In this document: positions 27,652-35,461 of the stretch, piece after piece
Numbering within the stretch: position 1 is the stretch's first letter
Layout: each line of letters opens with the position of its first letter
Assembly (NCBI GenBank): GCA_963709075.1
Contig: CAVPUY010000011.1
Coordinates: forward strand, 1 to 64,000
Reading direction: 5' to 3'
DNA length: 64,000 nucleotides
Source: Palsa-506 sp963709075
Lineage (GTDB): Bacteria; Actinomycetota; Actinomycetes; Streptosporangiales; Streptosporangiaceae
Position numbers and translations under genes: made by a program
Notes under the pieces: generated by a model
Told to the model about the DNA's origin: nothing
What the model saw: the letters and a program-made list of their open reading frames with translations, nothing else
The model's database searches: none

Positions 27652-28205
27652 TCACGCCTCGCTGAGTACTTCTGGGCTGGGCTGGCGCTGGCAGGTTTCT
27701 TCGCACTGGCTCATGATCTGGCTGAGGCGGCGGGTTACTCCTGGGGTCCAGCGGTCGTGCCAGTCTGCGGCGTCTTTCGGGGCTGGGCGGCTGGTGAGGT
27801 AGGCGCGGGTCCAGAGCTGGTAAAGCCAGGTCAGTTCCCACGTAGCTTCGGGGTGATTCGGCCAGCAGGGCCTGATCTGGCCGGCGAGGTAGCCGGGGTA
27901 CTGGGTGCGGAGGACGGTTTCGACCCAGTCGGACAGTTCGCTGAGGCGCTCGATGCGCTGCTGGCCGGTCATGGTGAGCCAGAACCACTCACCCGGCGAG
28001 GGCTCGTCATCGTCGCCGAGGATGGCGAGGATCTGCTCGACCTGGTGCCGAAGCTCGGCGATGCCGTCCAGCACGTCGCGTGTTCTTGCTGCGTGCTGGT
28101 GAGGTCGTCGACATTGGTGGCGAGGGTCTCGATGCGGCGGCGCAGTCCGTCTACCCGGACGGCGAGGGCGGCGACGGCGGGTGATTGGTCGCGACGGCGC
28201 GGGTC
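27652..28205 (-). pseudogene. DUF4913-like protein with coiled-coil N-terminus, one frame break
   Basis: The body from GTG 28074 (140 codons) reads LDGIAELRHQVEQILAIL, WVETVLRTQYPGYLAGQIRP and PEATWELTWLYQLWTRAYLT, then DWHDRWTPGVTRRLSQIMSQ. The tryptophan spacing resembles DUF4913 proteins found with conjugative elements in actinobacteria. Upstream, in another frame, VAALAVRVDGLRRRIETLAT and NVDDLTSTQQEHAT make a natural coiled-coil N-terminus that joins after a single base change near 28076. The real gene therefore probably begins near 28200 and is frame-broken or mis-read. Function unknown; likely part of a former integrative element. Confidence 0.55.
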
Positions 28206-28219
28206 ACCGTCGAGCGGGT

Positions 28220-28493
28220 GTACGCCGTACATCACCGCCAGCGCGGCGTGCGGGACCTGCAGCCGCAGCACCGCCAGCGTGACCAGCACCCGGTCGGTGA
28301 ACACCAGCTCGTGGCGGCGCCCGGCGCCTTCCGCGCGGCGGCGCTCCTGGCCGCGGCGCCGGTGCAGGTCAGACTCCCGGCGCGCCATCCACGGGCCGGC
28401 CAGCTCGGCCGCCACCTGGCCCAGGTGATGACGGGAGATCCCGGTGAAGGCACAATGACTCAAGGCCGCACGAGCCCATGATCGCTTAGACAC
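28220..28493 (-). pseudogene. Transposase N-terminal fragment (IS5-like helix-turn-helix type)
   Basis: About 90 codons from 28493 leftward: GISRHHLGQVAAELAGPWMA, RRRGQERRRAEGAGRRHELV and FTDRVLVTLAVLRLQVPHAA, then LAVMYGV. This matches the N-terminal HTH region of a common actinobacterial IS5-group transposase, in which VFTDRVLATLVHLRLGLPH is typical. The DDE catalytic part is missing; the frame runs straight into the coiled coil of the DUF4913-like gene. Confidence 0.65.
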
Positions 28494-29042
28494 CGATTCA
28501 TGATCTTGTGCGGCCGTCTGCCATCCCGGGACCGACGCGCCGAGATGATCACATCTCGTACCGGATCAACCAACTGCGCACCACGTCGTAAGGGTCACTG
28601 TAGGGGTGCTTTTAGGGCCACATTGCTGCCGGGCTGACCTGCCGGAACACGAGAACAGCGAAAACCATGCACCTGCCCGGCCTGATCATGCCGTTTGCTG
28701 TCGGCCACAGGCAAGGATCGAACCACGCCAACCGGGCAGTCCTGGCTCTCGCGCCAAGAGCCGGATCCTGCGAGACAAGCGCTTCTATCACCTCTGCGCG
28801 GGGGGCCTGAGTTAGCTCAGCAGGCGGACCTTGCGAGCGTCAGCCTTGAGGCGGACGGGCAGGGCCTGGTCAGGCGCGGGTGGATCCTTTTCTGCGGCGG
28901 AACTCGTTGCCTGGTTGGTTCGTGTCTGTGGCCGCGGGGCGACGGAATTCTATTGCCTTGCCCGGTTGTCTGGATTGTCCCGCCTCGCTAGCGTTCTGAT
29001 GTGGCCGGGAACGGCCCGGCCAGTCCCAGGGGAGGGGAACTC
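28494..29042. other. Gene-free stretch
   Basis: About 550 bases. No ORF with coding character; likely the promoter and leader of the secreted protein at 29043. GGGGAGGGG lies just before its start codon. Confidence 0.4.
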
Positions 29043-29951
29043 ATGGGGGGACATCGGCGTGTTTTTTCCGGTCTCGTTCTAGCGGGCACTCTTATCACTG
29101 GCGCCATGGCGCTGGCCCCGGCTGCCTCCGCGGCCGCCACGCATCACCGGGCCTTCGTTTGTTCCGGTACGCCTAAAGCGCCCGGCGTGCTCACCGGGAC
29201 GCACAGATCCGATGTCGTGATCAAAGGTGCCTGCGAGGTCAACGCCGGCCGCGCGTTCGTCCGCGGCGACCTCACGCTCCGCCGCGGCGCGGTCCTGCTC
29301 GCCGCCTTCGGGCTCAATGACCGGACCGGGAAGGGCTCGTCTGCCCTGACCGTGGCGGGCGATCTGCGCGTCCACAAAGGCGCCGCCATGATCCTGGGCT
29401 GCGATCCAAGCAGCTTCCCGTGCCTGGATGACCCGAACCAGAACAAGCCGACGCTTTCCAGTCACGACCGGGTCTTCGGGGACGTGATCTCAACGAAGCC
29501 GCTCGGGGTCATCGTGCACAACGTCAGCGTCCGCGGAAACGTGCGGCAGTGGCGCGGCGGCGGGGGCGTGAACTGCAACCCGTCCGGTATCTTCACGCAA
29601 TTCCAGAGCCCCGTCTACAGCACCTACGAGGACAGCTCGGTAGGCGGCGACATCCGCGTGTCCGGGGTCAGGTCCTGCTGGATGGGCCTCATCCGGCTGC
29701 ACGTGCGCAATGACGTGTTCGTCCGGAACAACAAGCTCGCGGACCCCGACGCCATCGAGATCAACGACAATCACATCGCGGGTGACCTGACCTGCAACCG
29801 CAACAGCATGGTGTGGGACAGCGCTGACATCAGCGAGAACCTGTTCCCGCGCCAGCCGCAGCCCAACACGGTGGGCGGCAAGCGGCACGGCCAGTGCGTG
29901 CTGAACAGCCCGACCTCCAAGCACGACCCCCCAGGTCCCGGCCCCTTCTAA
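29043..29951 (+). CDS. Secreted protein with beta-helix-like repeats
   Basis: A 302-residue exported protein. The first 32 residues are a Sec signal: positively charged MGGHRRVF, hydrophobic SGLVLAGTLITGAMALAPA and an Ala-rich cleavage site (ASAAATHH). The mature part has short recurring strands, such as GACEVNAGRAFVRGDLTLRR, DRVFGDVISTKPLGVIVHNV, SVGGDIRVSGVRSCW and RNDVFVRNNKLADPDAIEIN, the pattern of a right-handed beta-helix or bactofilin-like polymer. Six cysteines could form disulfides. The ATG at 29043 with a strong GGGGAGGGG site is preferred to the upstream in-frame start at 29001. Monocistronic. Function unknown, perhaps a cell-surface structural or adhesive protein. Confidence 0.75.
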   Translation: MGGHRRVFSGLVLAGTLITGAMALAPAASAAATHHRAFVCSGTPKAPGVLTGTHRSDVVIKGACEVNAGRAFVRGDLTLRRGAVLLAAFGLNDRTGKGSSALTVAGDLRVHKGAAMILGCDPSSFPCLDDPNQNKPTLSSHDRVFGDVISTKPLGVIVHNVSVRGNVRQWRGGGGVNCNPSGIFTQFQSPVYSTYEDSSVGGDIRVSGVRSCWMGLIRLHVRNDVFVRNNKLADPDAIEINDNHIAGDLTCNRNSMVWDSADISENLFPRQPQPNTVGGKRHGQCVLNSPTSKHDPPGPGPF

Positions 29952-30604
29952 CCAAGACCGCCGCAGGCCCGGAGACGGGCAGGCGGGGGCAGGCCACGCA
30001 GCACGCCTCCGCCCGCCCGTTCAGACCGCAAACCCTGGGCACGTCCATACTGCGCCGCGCCCCACTCCCGGCAGTGACCGATCCGGGCTGCCCCGCCCTG
30101 GCCTGCCGGGCGGACGATAGACCTGTCAGACGACCTGGCCGCGAGTAACCAATACCTACCTCACCTCGGGGAGACGCACGGTGCCGGGCCGCGGCCGGGT
30201 CTAGCCACCGGCCTGGCCAGCACCACGCCCGCCGTGACCAAGCGCCGGTCCGCCAGCCTGCCGCAGGCCGGGCCGCCCATCTCGCCGCGGCCGGCCCTTG
30301 CCAGCACGCAGATGCCGCTGGCTGGTGCTAGCACCAAAGTCAGCCAGTGACCGCCGCTGGTCCGGCAGCGAACTAGCCCCACCGCCCGAGCGCATCGCCC
30401 GGATGGCCGGGAGCGTCGCCACCTTGAGTGACAGCAACTGCGATACCTGCATGCCCGCAGAAACGCCGAACGCTAATAGGGCGCGAGCCTTGCACATGCT
30501 TAGCTGCTGGGTGGGGTGCGCAGATCAGCCAGTTCTGCACGATCCCCAGCTCTGATCGACCGTACATCAACTGGACCAGTCGGCCCGGCAAAAGGGATGG
30601 TCTT
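29952..30604. other. Gene-free stretch
   Basis: About 650 bases between two converging genes. Short ORFs on both strands have poor composition. Nothing recognisable, apart from a few G/C-rich inverted repeats that could terminate transcription from either side. Confidence 0.35.
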
Positions 30605-31261
30605 TCAGGCGTTAGCGTCACTGTCGGCGCCGGGCGGCCGGGACAGCCATTGCGCGTAGGAGCTGGATTCATCCGGGCCGGGTTCCACCCCACCGGGCAG
30701 GGCTTGGGCGAACACGAGCGCGGCGGTGGCCTGGAGTGTGCTGCGCAGCAGGCTGGCGGGGCCGGTCGCCTCGAAGCCTAGGGTCCACCAGTCCTGGCCG
30801 TTCGCGTGGACCTCGGTGAGTTCCACCTCGCACCGCGGCTGGCCCGGCCCCGGGGTACGCGCCACGATCGGCCCGCTGACCGGTGAGAATCGGCTGATGC
30901 GCCGCCTCTTGCGTACCGGCCGCCAGCCGGCCGGGTCACCGCTGTTCTGGCTGGGTGGGCTGAAGGGAAAGGACCACTTCTGCCAGGACTCCATGCGTCC
31001 GCGGGCGCGGCCCGCCACCGTGAGGATTCCCGGGCTGCCGCGGTAGGCCTTCACCTCGAGCGCCCGGCCCCCGCGGATTTTCACCGGCAGCCCGCGCAAC
31101 GGCGGATCCAGGAGGTAGGTGTCCTGGCGTGACTCCGTCTCGGCCGGGAACCGCCCGAACCATCGGGCCACCGCACTCTCCAGCTGGCCCGGGAAGATCC
31201 AGCGCACCTCCAGGCTGCGGACTCCTGCGGTGACCGGGTTCTCAGGCGGTTCAGCCGTCAT
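30605..31261 (-). CDS. CYTH/triphosphate-tunnel-like protein
   Basis: A 218-residue soluble protein from ATG 31261 (MTAEPPENP). The order of charged strands resembles the CYTH or triphosphate tunnel fold: SLEVRWIFPG near the N-terminus, RQDTYLLDP, LPVKIRGGRALEVKAYRG, SWQKWSFPF, RKRRRISRF and then CEVELTEVHANG and TLGFEATG. In CYTH enzymes such Arg/Lys and Glu residues line a tunnel that binds triphosphate and metal. The classical N-terminal E-x-E-x-K is only partly present (EVRW), so a non-catalytic or divergent member is likely. It stands alone. The assignment rests on pattern, not on a search. Confidence 0.55.
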   Translation of the reverse strand: MTAEPPENPVTAGVRSLEVRWIFPGQLESAVARWFGRFPAETESRQDTYLLDPPLRGLPVKIRGGRALEVKAYRGSPGILTVAGRARGRMESWQKWSFPFSPPSQNSGDPAGWRPVRKRRRISRFSPVSGPIVARTPGPGQPRCEVELTEVHANGQDWWTLGFEATGPASLLRSTLQATAALVFAQALPGGVEPGPDESSSYAQWLSRPPGADSDANA

Positions 31262-31502
31262 CGTCACCTGCTCCTGAAACTGGCCGGCGGCCGGCTCCGT
31301 GCACTGCCGCATGCACCTTTGTCGGGCCACCCGGGTGCTGCGCGGGCCCTATGGCCAGCCAGGCTGGGCGTGGCAGGAAAACGCGGATCGGGCGCACCAT
31401 CGGCTCACCTACGCTCTCACGATTCCACCTCGCCCAGCCCGGAGCGGCATCCTCCCACGGGGTGAAAGGGCAAGGCCAGGCCCATCACCGGTCGAGGAGG
31501 CC

Positions 31503-31542
31503 GAGGTCTCGTGACCGCCAGACCGCCTGGCTGTGTCGTCAT
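31503..31542 (-). pseudogene. Truncated 5-prime end of an AI-2E transporter gene
   Basis: ATG 31542 on the minus strand begins MTTQPGG, the same start as the complete AI-2E-type transporter at 35448 (MTTQPAG), and has the same leader and GAGGAG ribosome site. The coding match ends after about five codons. It is the decayed gene of the left inverted-repeat arm. Confidence 0.7.
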
Positions 31543-31712
31543 GGTCGGCTCCTCACGCCAGATTGATGGATTTGTCGATCACTCTTGTAATCAATCATCA
31601 GTCATGATTATCATCGTGTCAAGCGCTGGCCCGGCGGGGTGAGGCACCCCGGGAACCCGGCAGCGACGCAAGCGAAAGGAACTGTCATGCTCAAGTCACT
31701 CAGCACGTCCCT
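31529..31712 (+). repeat. Left arm of a ~180-bp inverted repeat (hdeD/AI-2E promoter region)
   Basis: This segment is nearly identical, in reverse complement, to 35281-35461. It contains the first 26 bases of hdeD, the divergent promoter region and the first 14 bases of the transporter gene. Only scattered substitutions and a few small indels separate the arms. Confidence 0.85.
31580..31622 (-). promoter_or_regulatory. Promoter with conserved 22-bp element (copy B)
   Basis: On the minus strand TTGACA (31617-31622) stands 15 bases before a 22-bp element (31580-31601) whose core is TTGATTACAAGAGTG. Identical to copy A at 35389. Here it points at the lost transporter gene; hdeD is divergent. 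Confidence 0.65.
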
Positions 31713-32256
31713 GATAGCGCGCGGCATCCTGGCCGTGGTCGTCGGGATCATCGCGCTGGCCTGGCCCTCGGTCACCGTGCTGGCGCTGGTCATCTTGTTC
31801 GCCGTGTACGCGTTCATCGCCGCCGGGCTGCAGGCCGCGCGGGCGTTCAGCAGCCGCAACGCCGGCCCGGTCATCGGGCACCTGCTGCTCGGCCTGGCCG
31901 ACCTGGCCGCCGGGGCGGTCGCGCTGGCCTGGCCGGGGCCCACCGCGCTGGTCCTGGTGCTGATCGTGGGCGTATGGGCGATCACCGCCGGCCTGGTGGA
32001 GTTCTCCGCCGCCTTCCTGTCCGGCGAGCCGGCCGGGACCCGGGCGACGCTCATCCTGGGCGGGCTGGTCACCATCGCGTTCGGCGTGGTGCTGTGCGCC
32101 CGCCCCGGCATCGGCGCGATCACCCTCGCGCTGCTGTTCGGCCTGTTCAACCTGATCGCCGGGATCTTGATGCTCGCGCAGGGCATCGAGCTGCGCCGCA
32201 CCGAGAAGACCCTGCACCCGGCACACTCCCCCCATGAAGAAAAGAACCCGGCCTGA
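31687..32256 (+). CDS. hdeD-like: HdeD family membrane protein
   Basis: A 189-residue integral membrane protein with six predicted helices, matching the HdeD/DUF308 family (two repeats of three helices). Blocks: ARGILAVVVGIIALAWPSVT, LVILFAVYAFIAAGLQAARA, LVLLLIVGVWAITAGLVEF-like text and LFGLFNLIAGILMLAQGIEL at the end. In E. coli HdeD helps resist acid at high cell density; in actinobacteria its role is not settled. ATG 31687 follows AAAGGA. It is divergent from a dead transporter start and lies in an inverted duplication; a deleted copy is at 35160-35306. The conserved 22-bp element upstream suggests shared control with the AI-2E gene. Confidence 0.9.
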   Translation: MLKSLSTSLIARGILAVVVGIIALAWPSVTVLALVILFAVYAFIAAGLQAARAFSSRNAGPVIGHLLLGLADLAAGAVALAWPGPTALVLVLIVGVWAITAGLVEFSAAFLSGEPAGTRATLILGGLVTIAFGVVLCARPGIGAITLALLFGLFNLIAGILMLAQGIELRRTEKTLHPAHSPHEEKNPA

Positions 32257-32468
32257 ACCGGGCCAAGCCGCTCGCCGGCCTGGTTCAGCGTCACTGAACC
32301 GGTGCCGGCGTGCGGTCCGGCGGCCGAGCTGGCCGGGGGAGGAGGTCTTGAAATGCTTCCGTTCTCAGACGGCATCCCCGCACGGCGGTTCCCGATCGTC
32401 AATCGCGCGTTGCTGGTCGTGGCCAGGCGGGAGAGTGCCGCACTCGGGCGCCGGATGCGGGTACAGTA

Positions 32469-32490
32469 CAGTCTTGTCATAAATCATCAG
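32469..32490 (-). promoter_or_regulatory. Conserved 22-bp element (copy C) upstream of the TetR gene
   Basis: Matches copy A at 19 of 22 positions, on the minus strand, with core TTTATGACAAGACTG. It lies about 120 bases before the TetR start at 32612. No good TTGACA stands at the usual distance, so it may serve as an operator rather than a promoter. Confidence 0.55.
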
Positions 32491-32611
32491 CAGTGATAGC
32501 AAATTCACTAAGATGGATGCTGAGCAACGACCGGCATGCGGCGGCCGCGGCCGGGCTAGGACCAGCCAGCGTGGCCGTTAAGGTGCTAGGTGGACAGCAG
32601 GAGGAGGAGTG

Positions 32612-33268
32612 ATGGCAGAGGCGGTACCGGCAGCTGGCGCGCCGAGGGTGTCGCGGCTGGACCGGCGTAAGGCCCGGACCCGGCAGGCCCTCATCGATGC
32701 CGCGGTGCGGCTGATCGCCGAGGGCCGCGGGGACCGGGCGAGCATCGCCGAGATCACCGAGGAGGCCGACATCGGCTTCGGGTCGTTCTACAACCACTTC
32801 GACAGCAAGGAGCAGCTGTTCCAGACCGCCTCGGAGGAGGTGCTGGAACGCTGGGGGCAGATGATCGACCGCGCCAGCGCCGGCATCACCGACCCGGCGG
32901 AGCTGTTCGCCGTCGGCACGCGGATCACCGGGCGGCTGGGCTGGACCCACCCCGACATCGCCGGGTTCCTCGCCGGCGCCGGCCTGGACGTCCTGGACAT
33001 CCCCATCGGCCTGGCGCCACGAGCCCTGCGCGACATCGAGGCCGGGAAGGCCGCAGGCCGCTTCACTGTTCCCGATGCCGAGATCGCGCTCAGCGCCGCG
33101 GCCGGCGGCATGCTCGGGCTCTTCCGGATGCGCCAGCGGCACCCGGAACGAGTCACGGAGACCACCGTCGACCAGCTCGCCGAAGCCGATCTGCGCATGC
33201 TCGGCGTCCCCGCCAACGAAGCCGCCCGCCTCGCCGCCCTCCCCCTCCCGGACACCAGCACGTGGTAA
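32612..33268 (+). CDS. TetR-family regulator
   Basis: A 218-residue TetR regulator. The HTH is RASIAEITEEADIGFGSFYN plus HFDSKEQLF, residues about 42-70. The C-terminal part (AELFAVGTRITGRLGWTHPD, LAPRALRDIEAGKAAGRFTV, AAAGGMLGLFRMRQRHPERV) resembles the TetR_C_33-like group. ATG 32612 is used, with GGAGGAGG just before; an overlapping GTG sits three bases earlier. The gene lies between the two arms of the hdeD/AI-2E inverted repeat and has a copy of the conserved 22-bp element upstream, so it is the best candidate for the regulator of that element. Ligand unknown. Confidence 0.88.
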   Translation: MAEAVPAAGAPRVSRLDRRKARTRQALIDAAVRLIAEGRGDRASIAEITEEADIGFGSFYNHFDSKEQLFQTASEEVLERWGQMIDRASAGITDPAELFAVGTRITGRLGWTHPDIAGFLAGAGLDVLDIPIGLAPRALRDIEAGKAAGRFTVPDAEIALSAAAGGMLGLFRMRQRHPERVTETTVDQLAEADLRMLGVPANEAARLAALPLPDTSTW

Positions 33269-33496
33269 CACCCGCGACGATGCCGCCGACCGCGTTCCCC
33301 GTCAGCGACGCCGGGTGGCCGGGTCGCCGCGGGCGCGGAGATCGCAGGCCGGGGGCCACTAGGGGCGGAGAGCTACCGTGGCCCGGACCTGACGCCGGCG
33401 TCGTGATTCGTCCATGCCCCCGACACCCGCGATGAACGAGTCCAAGCGGGAGCTTTCCGGTACGGCTGGCGGCCTGCCGATCCGGCGCGCCGGCCA

Positions 33497-34381
33497 GTGC
33501 TGTTCGTCAACCCGGGGTCGGGTGACGGCAAGGCCGCGCGCGCAGGGCTCGCCGAGCGGGCGCGGGAAAAGGCGATCGAGGCCGTCATCCTCGCCCCGGG
33601 CCAGGACCTGGACGCGCTGGCCCGTGAAGCCGTGGCGGCCGGCGCAGACGCGCTCGGGATGGCCGGTGGCGACGGGTCGCTGGCGGTCGTGGCCGCAGCG
33701 GCGGCTGCGCACGGGATTCCATTTGTGTGCGTCCCGGCCGGGACGCGCAACCACTTCGCGCTCGACGTGGGCGTGGACCGGCACGATGTGATCGGCGCTC
33801 TCGACGCGTTCACCGACGGGGTCGAGCGGCAGATCGACATCGCGGCGGTCAATGGCCGAACATTCCTCAACAACGTCTCGCTCGGCATCTACGGTGAGGC
33901 GGTCCGCAGCCCGGCCTACCGCGATGCCAAGGTGCGCACGCTCCTGCAGACCGCGGCTGAGGTGATCGGCCCCAGCGCGGAGGCGCCGACGCTGCGCCTG
34001 GTCGACGACCTGGGCCGCGAGCACCGGGATCTCGCCCTCGTGCTCGTGTCCAACAACCCCTACGCCCTTGATCGCCCGCTGGCCCCCGGCACCCGCCCGG
34101 CGCTCGACAGCGGCCAGCTCGGGATCATCACCCTAGACGCACCCGGCGACAGCCCGCAGCCCCCGGGGCGAGCCTGGACCGCGCCGCACCTGGAGGTCAG
34201 CGCCCCAGCATCGGTGCACGCCGGGGTTGACGGCGAGGCGGTGGACCTCAGTCCGCCCCTACGGTTCGCCATCCGGCCAGCGGCGCTGCGCGTCCGGATC
34301 TCCTCCCGCCACCCGGGCGCCTCGCCATCAGCGCGCCTGCGCCTCCCAGGCCACCCACCCCGGTCTCAGCCTGGCGTTTAA
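33497..34381 (+). CDS. Diacylglycerol kinase/sphingosine kinase-like protein
   Basis: A lipid-kinase catalytic domain of the DAGK family that phosphorylates diacylglycerol-type lipids with ATP. NPGSGDGKAA opens the fold, AGGDGSLAVVAAAA is the nucleotide site, VPAGTRNHFALDVGVDRHDV and NNVSLGIYGEAV follow, and the C-terminus has HAGVDGEAVDLSPPLRFAI. The GTG at 33497 starts inside the first strand, so the true start lies upstream. An ATG at 33432 gives a sensible N-terminus (MNESKRELSGTAGG) but in another frame, one base out, so an indel near 33490 is likely. A second, decayed copy of the C-terminal end lies at 39544-39735. Confidence 0.82.
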   Translation: MLFVNPGSGDGKAARAGLAERAREKAIEAVILAPGQDLDALAREAVAAGADALGMAGGDGSLAVVAAAAAAHGIPFVCVPAGTRNHFALDVGVDRHDVIGALDAFTDGVERQIDIAAVNGRTFLNNVSLGIYGEAVRSPAYRDAKVRTLLQTAAEVIGPSAEAPTLRLVDDLGREHRDLALVLVSNNPYALDRPLAPGTRPALDSGQLGIITLDAPGDSPQPPGRAWTAPHLEVSAPASVHAGVDGEAVDLSPPLRFAIRPAALRVRISSRHPGASPSARLRLPGHPPRSQPGV

Positions 34382-34419
34382 CCTCGAATGCCCGGCCAGG
34401 ATCGGTGAAGGCGTACGTC

Positions 34420-34690
34420 GGTACGCCGAACACAGCCCCCGCCTGACGAACCCTCGCAGATTCCCGGCCAGCAGGATCACGATCACGCCAACGCCGATCC
34501 ACACGGTCGCTGGCTGCATCGACGGGTACGCCGAGGTGATGGCCGCCACGCCAGAGGCAATCGAGACTGCGACGGTCATGACGTAATTGATTAGCAGGCC
34601 TGCGGCGGCCATCAGGCCAGGGAGGCGGCCCAGTTCCTCGCTCGCGACGATGCAGGACCCTCCGCCTTGCGGGTCGGAGGCCGTTCGCGC
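34420..34690 (-). pseudogene. APC-family amino acid permease fragment
   Basis: About 90 codons of a transporter: GSCIVASEELGRLPGLMAAA, then GLLINYVMTVAVSIASGVAA, ITSAYPSMQPATVWIGVGVI and LAGNLRGFVRRG. This is the segment around helices 3 to 5 of APC permeases (typical text GRLPGLVAAAALLIDYVLTV). The next block GAVFGVPTYAF appears in a different frame near 34400. Both ends are missing, so it is a remnant inside the inverted-repeat island. Confidence 0.75.
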
Positions 34691-34807
34691 TGCCCGTGGT
34701 GACCGTTGGTGACCGCAGTTTCGGCCTGTTCTGGCACGGGCGTGGCATGCGGCGACGGGTCCCGCTCCGGCAGCTCAGTTCGCCAGTGTCGACGACGGGT
34801 AGTTGGG

Positions 34808-35146
34808 CTAGTAGCCACCAGTGACCGCTCGTCGCCGTATCACCCGCGCGGCGGGCCCGTTGATCAGCGACCCGATGGCGGCGCCGAGCAGGAGCATGAT
34901 CGCCGTCGCGACCAGCGCGGCGGCCGCGATCGCATACCCCGCAGTGGACGCATCGCCCCACGCGCCGTCCTGGCGCGGCGCCAGGACGGGGATGCTGGCC
35001 AGCCACCGGCATACCAGGATGCCGACCAGCGCTATCAGCGCCGCGACCACCGCCGTCCCCGCGCCGCCAGACCACAGCTGTCTCGCGTCTACCGTGCGGC
35101 CCGAGGAGCTTCTGCACTCCGAGGGTGGTTCCTCTTGTCCAGACAT
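34808..35146 (-). CDS. DUF6069 family membrane protein
   Basis: A 112-residue protein with three or so hydrophobic helices. The block IPVLAPRQDGAWGDASTAGY after a first helix (LWSGGAGTAVVAALIALVGI) is the hallmark of the small DUF6069 membrane family of actinobacteria. The second half, TAIMLLLGAAIGSLINGPAA, is shorter than usual, and the typical ending is replaced by RRRAVTGGY, so the C-terminus may be truncated. ATG 35146. It overlaps the decayed hdeD copy. Function unknown. Confidence 0.6.
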   Translation of the reverse strand: MSGQEEPPSECRSSSGRTVDARQLWSGGAGTAVVAALIALVGILVCRWLASIPVLAPRQDGAWGDASTAGYAIAAAALVATAIMLLLGAAIGSLINGPAARVIRRRAVTGGY

Positions 35147-35159
35147 CGCTCGGGCCGCC

Positions 35160-35306
35160 TTCTTTTTCCGGCTTTCCCGGCCTGACGGGGTGCAGGGTCT
35201 TATCGGTGCGGCGCAGCTCGATGCCCTGCGCGAGCATCCAGATCCCGGCGATCAGGTTGAACAGGCCGAACAGCGCGGTAAGGGACGTGCTGAGTGACTT
35301 GAGCAT
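35160..35306 (-). pseudogene. Internally deleted hdeD copy
   Basis: From ATG 35306 it reads MLKSLSTSL like the intact hdeD, then jumps directly to LFGLFNLIAGIWMLAQGIEL and TDKTLHPVRPGKPE, which correspond to the last third of the protein. About 135 codons are missing in frame. It is the decayed partner gene in the right arm of the inverted duplication. Confidence 0.88.
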
Positions 35307-35461
35307 GACGGTTCCGCTTGCGTCGCTGCCCGGGGACCCGGGGTGCCTTGCCCCGCCGGGCCAGCTCTTGACACGATGATAATCATCACTGATGATTGAT
35401 TACAAGAGTGATCGACAAATCCAGCAATCTGGCGTGAGGAGCCGATCATGACGACACAGCC
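35281..35461 (-). repeat. Right arm of the ~180-bp inverted repeat
   Basis: Reverse-complement partner of 31529-31712. It carries the first 26 bases of the deleted hdeD, the divergent promoter region and the first 14 bases of the intact AI-2E-type transporter gene. Confidence 0.85.
35368..35410 (+). promoter_or_regulatory. Promoter with conserved 22-bp element (copy A)
   Basis: TTGACA (35368-35373), a 17-base spacer and GATGAT (35391-35396) form a plausible promoter. The 22-bp element at 35389-35410 overlaps the -10 and likely start site; its core TTGATTACAAGAGTG contains TTG-N4-CAA half sites. It lies 38 bases before the ATG of the AI-2E-type gene, with GAGGAG in between. Confidence 0.65.

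Noticed and set aside
28805..28880. tRNA-like text GAGTTAGCTCAGCAGGC
   Set aside because: It resembles a D-arm, but no matching acceptor, anticodon or T-arm could be folded around it.
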